DNA from: Lachnospiraceae bacterium | GTDB taxonomy: Bacteria > Bacillota > Clostridia > Lachnospirales > Lachnospiraceae | DNA length: 7,554 bases | Assembly (NCBI GenBank): GCA_017412265.1 | Contig: JAFPYK010000166.1 | Span: 1 to 7,554 of the forward strand | Direction: 5' to 3' | In this document: positions 5,821 to 7,554 of the stretch, one piece after another | Layout of the letters: the number at the start of each line of letters is the position of its first letter | Numbering within the stretch: the stretch's first letter is position 1 | Notes under the pieces: generated by a model | The model's database searches: none | Told to the model about the DNA's origin: nothing | What the model saw: only the letters and a program-made list of their open reading frames with translations | Translations under genes and position numbers: made by a program

Positions 5821-5833
5821 CACTGCCACCCCT
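5818..5833 (-). promoter_or_regulatory. Coupled stop/start and ribosome site between esterase and cyclodeaminase
   Basis: AGGGG (5833-5829) precedes TGATG (5822-5818), where the esterase TGA and the cyclodeaminase ATG share an A. The ribosome site lies within the last codons of the esterase (Q-G-W-Q-stop). A ribosome finishing the first gene is placed to begin the second, which also fixes the start of the second gene. Confidence 0.75.
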
Positions 5834-7554
5834 GCATCTCATCCAGAATCTCATAGAGCGGAAGCATCGGCTCCTCGACCGGCCCCGTGCTCTCGCCGAA
5901 TTCCATCAGCACACCGTCGCCCGTGCTCTGCGCGAACGCCGGCACGCCCTCTCCGTTGGGATCCCCGCCTGCGGCAAAGTTCACCCACGCCCGGTGCATC
6001 TCGGCCTCCACCTCGTAATCTCTCGCGTCGTAGAGCTTCGACCCCTCCGGAATCACCCCGAAGGTATAAACCATCTCACCGCTGTGCCAGGCCCCGAGCC
6101 TCCCGTTGTCCTTAGAGAAATAATACTCCCACACCGGGATGCCCTCGCGCAGCGCCAGCCGGTTCAGGCAGTAGTGCGAATAGTTAAAGAAGACCGCGCT
6201 GTAGATATCGGTCCAGTTCCGGTCCGCCTCCTTGTCGTCGCGCCCCGGATAGAGCGCCAGCACACGGTCCGCGTACTCCCCGAAGAATGCTCTCACCTTG
6301 CCCTCATAGTTCTTCGCGTTCGCGTGTCCGAAGAGGATGAACGGCCCGCTCTCCTCGCTGTTATAGCCGTGAAGCAGGGCCTCCTCGTTGTGAACGCCCT
6401 GCGAACGCAGCACATAGGGATCCGCCGGAAGCACCGATCCGTCCACCGTGATGTGGTGCTGGGTGTCCATCTCCCCGACGATCTTCTCCGCCGGGAGCGC
6501 GCGAAGCTCGTCCACGCTCGCGCAGCCGTAACGCTCCATCAGGTCCTTGTCGGACGAGACCGCCTTCTCGAAGCTCCGGTAGGAGTGCGGCGGCTCCGCG
6601 GAAGAGACCGTGCTGCTCTCGAGAATCGCCCGCCGGAACAGCCCTCTGGCCAGAGGCGAGACACAGAGCGCGTCCACGCAGACCGCCCCGGCGCTCTCGC
6701 CGATGATCGTCACATTGTCCGGGTCGCCCCCGAAGGCCTCGATATTCTCCTGTACCCACTGAAGCGCCAGGATCTGGTCCAGCAGGCCGTAATTGCCCGT
6801 GGTACCGTCCTGCGCAAGCAGCTCCTCTGCCGCGAAGAAGCCGAAGACCCCGAGCCGGTAGCCCATGTTAACACAGATCACGCCGTCCTTCGCGAAGCTC
6901 TCGCCCGAATAGTCCTGGTACCAGGGCTGGCCGGTCTGCAGCGACCCGCCGTGGATGTAGACCAGCACCGGCAGCTTCTCCTGCGCCCCCGCGGGCTTCC
7001 ACACATTCACATACAGGCTGTCCTCGCTCACCGGCTCCCGGTAATTGTCCGAGAGCGAGATCTTGTAGTCATGATAGCCGATGATCTGCGCCAGCGAGCT
7101 GTAGATTGTCGAATTCACCCGCTGCATCGACATCGGAGCGAACTCATCGCACACTCTCACCTCGCTCCACGCCTCTGCCTCCACAGGCGGGCGGAAGCGC
7201 AGCTCCCCCACCGGCGGCTTCGCATAGGGAATTCCCGCAAATACTTCCACCGTCCGGTCTGCATTGTAGACGCCCTGCACCGGGCCCTTCCCGGTCTGGT
7301 ACACCTCGGTCTTCTCCGGGTTCTTCACGGAAACCGCAGGCACCGGGCGCACCGGCGGCCGACTGATGAGAAGCACCAGCGCCGCGCAGGCAAGCACCGC
7401 GAGCCACACAGCGATCCTCATGCCCGTTCCCGCACCGGCCAGGACCGTATGCCGATACCAGGCAAATCCTCCCATCACCGCCGCGGCCAGGATCCACCCG
7501 AGAACCGTATGCTTCCCAAGCTCCAGCACCGCGGCCAGCGCGACCGTAAGAATC
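5820..7554 (-). CDS. Membrane-anchored type B carboxylesterase (para-nitrobenzyl esterase-like), 5' end outside window
   Basis: This alpha/beta-hydrolase cleaves carboxylic esters with a Ser-Glu-His triad. Residues are numbered from the GTG at 7529. The type B entry stretch F-A-G-I-P-Y-A-K-P-P-V-G is at 97-108, S-E-D-S-L-Y-V-N-V-W at 168-177, and the oxyanion hole H-G-G at 193-195. The nucleophile is S279 in G-E-S-A-G, the acid probably E393 in N-S-E-E-S-G, and the histidine H482 in A-W-H-S-G-E. Many family members have Cys in the S-E-D-C motif; here it is Ser. The catalytic domain (about 75-569) is full length. Before it lie two hydrophobic segments, about 8-30 and 38-56, so the enzyme is probably anchored with its domain outside the cell. 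The frame stays open to base 7554 with no stop, and neither the GTG at 7529 nor the ATG at 7475 has a good ribosome site. The ATG at 7421 (M-R-I-A-V-W-L) has only a weak one. The true start is therefore probably beyond the window. It is the first gene visible in the operon. Confidence 0.93.
   Translation of the reverse strand, partial: ILTVALAAVLELGKHTVLGWILAAAVMGGFAWYRHTVLAGAGTGMRIAVWLAVLACAALVLLISRPPVRPVPAVSVKNPEKTEVYQTGKGPVQGVYNADRTVEVFAGIPYAKPPVGELRFRPPVEAEAWSEVRVCDEFAPMSMQRVNSTIYSSLAQIIGYHDYKISLSDNYREPVSEDSLYVNVWKPAGAQEKLPVLVYIHGGSLQTGQPWYQDYSGESFAKDGVICVNMGYRLGVFGFFAAEELLAQDGTTGNYGLLDQILALQWVQENIEAFGGDPDNVTIIGESAGAVCVDALCVSPLARGLFRRAILESSTVSSAEPPHSYRSFEKAVSSDKDLMERYGCASVDELRALPAEKIVGEMDTQHHITVDGSVLPADPYVLRSQGVHNEEALLHGYNSEESGPFILFGHANAKNYEGKVRAFFGEYADRVLALYPGRDDKEADRNWTDIYSAVFFNYSHYCLNRLALREGIPVWEYYFSKDNGRLGAWHSGEMVYTFGVIPEGSKLYDARDYEVEAEMHRAWVNFAAGGDPNGEGVPAFAQSTGDGVLMEFGESTGPVEEPMLPLYEILDEMQGWQ

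Noticed and set aside
4834..5829. GTG at 5829 as start of the cyclodeaminase gene
   Set aside because: The GTG overlaps the AGGGG ribosome site that serves the ATG at 5820, and the ATG gives the tidy TGATG coupling, so the ATG is preferred.

Overview
This window comes from a GC-rich bacterium, most likely an anaerobic Clostridia-type Bacillota (Lachnospiraceae or Oscillospiraceae-like). The evidence is strong Shine-Dalgarno sequences (GGGAGG, AAGGAG, AAGGGG), compact co-directional genes, a DegV-family protein, a PepT peptidase, and a GT4 glycosyltransferase with a D-T-N-G-L-V-V-R-E signature that I associate with clostridial lineages. The assignment rests on protein style, not on any search. 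All recognisable genes lie on the minus strand, so the window reads right to left. I see no rRNA, tRNA, CRISPR, transposon or phage gene.

Region by region (transcription order). 7554-5820: a membrane-anchored type B carboxylesterase whose 5' end runs off the window. 5820-4834: an ornithine cyclodeaminase/mu-crystallin family protein, whose ATG shares one base with the esterase stop (TGATG). 4794-3355: a GT4 glycosyltransferase with a charged C-terminal extension. 3312-2434: a DegV/FakB-like fatty-acid-binding protein. 2434-1214: peptidase T, coupled to degV by a TAATG overlap. A strong intrinsic terminator (1164-1202) follows pepT, so these five genes look like one operon with its promoter outside the window.

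Directly behind the terminator lies a near-consensus sigma-70 promoter (1135-1163). It drives a separate single-gene unit (1082-294) coding for a four-helix membrane protein with a C-terminal His/Cys cluster that resembles a small zinc-binding domain. That unit ends in a weaker terminator (216-255). The start of another minus-strand gene (168-1) follows and is cut by the window edge after 56 codons.

How the genes may work together: the glycosyltransferase and DegV protein fit a lipid theme (glycolipid synthesis plus fatty-acid handling), and a surface esterase could release acyl groups. The cyclodeaminase and PepT fit amino-acid and peptide catabolism. This is inference from adjacency. Nothing here is clearly a new system. 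The points most worth a second look are the His/Cys membrane protein, the glycosyltransferase-DegV pairing, and the active-site departures in the cyclodeaminase and DegV proteins.
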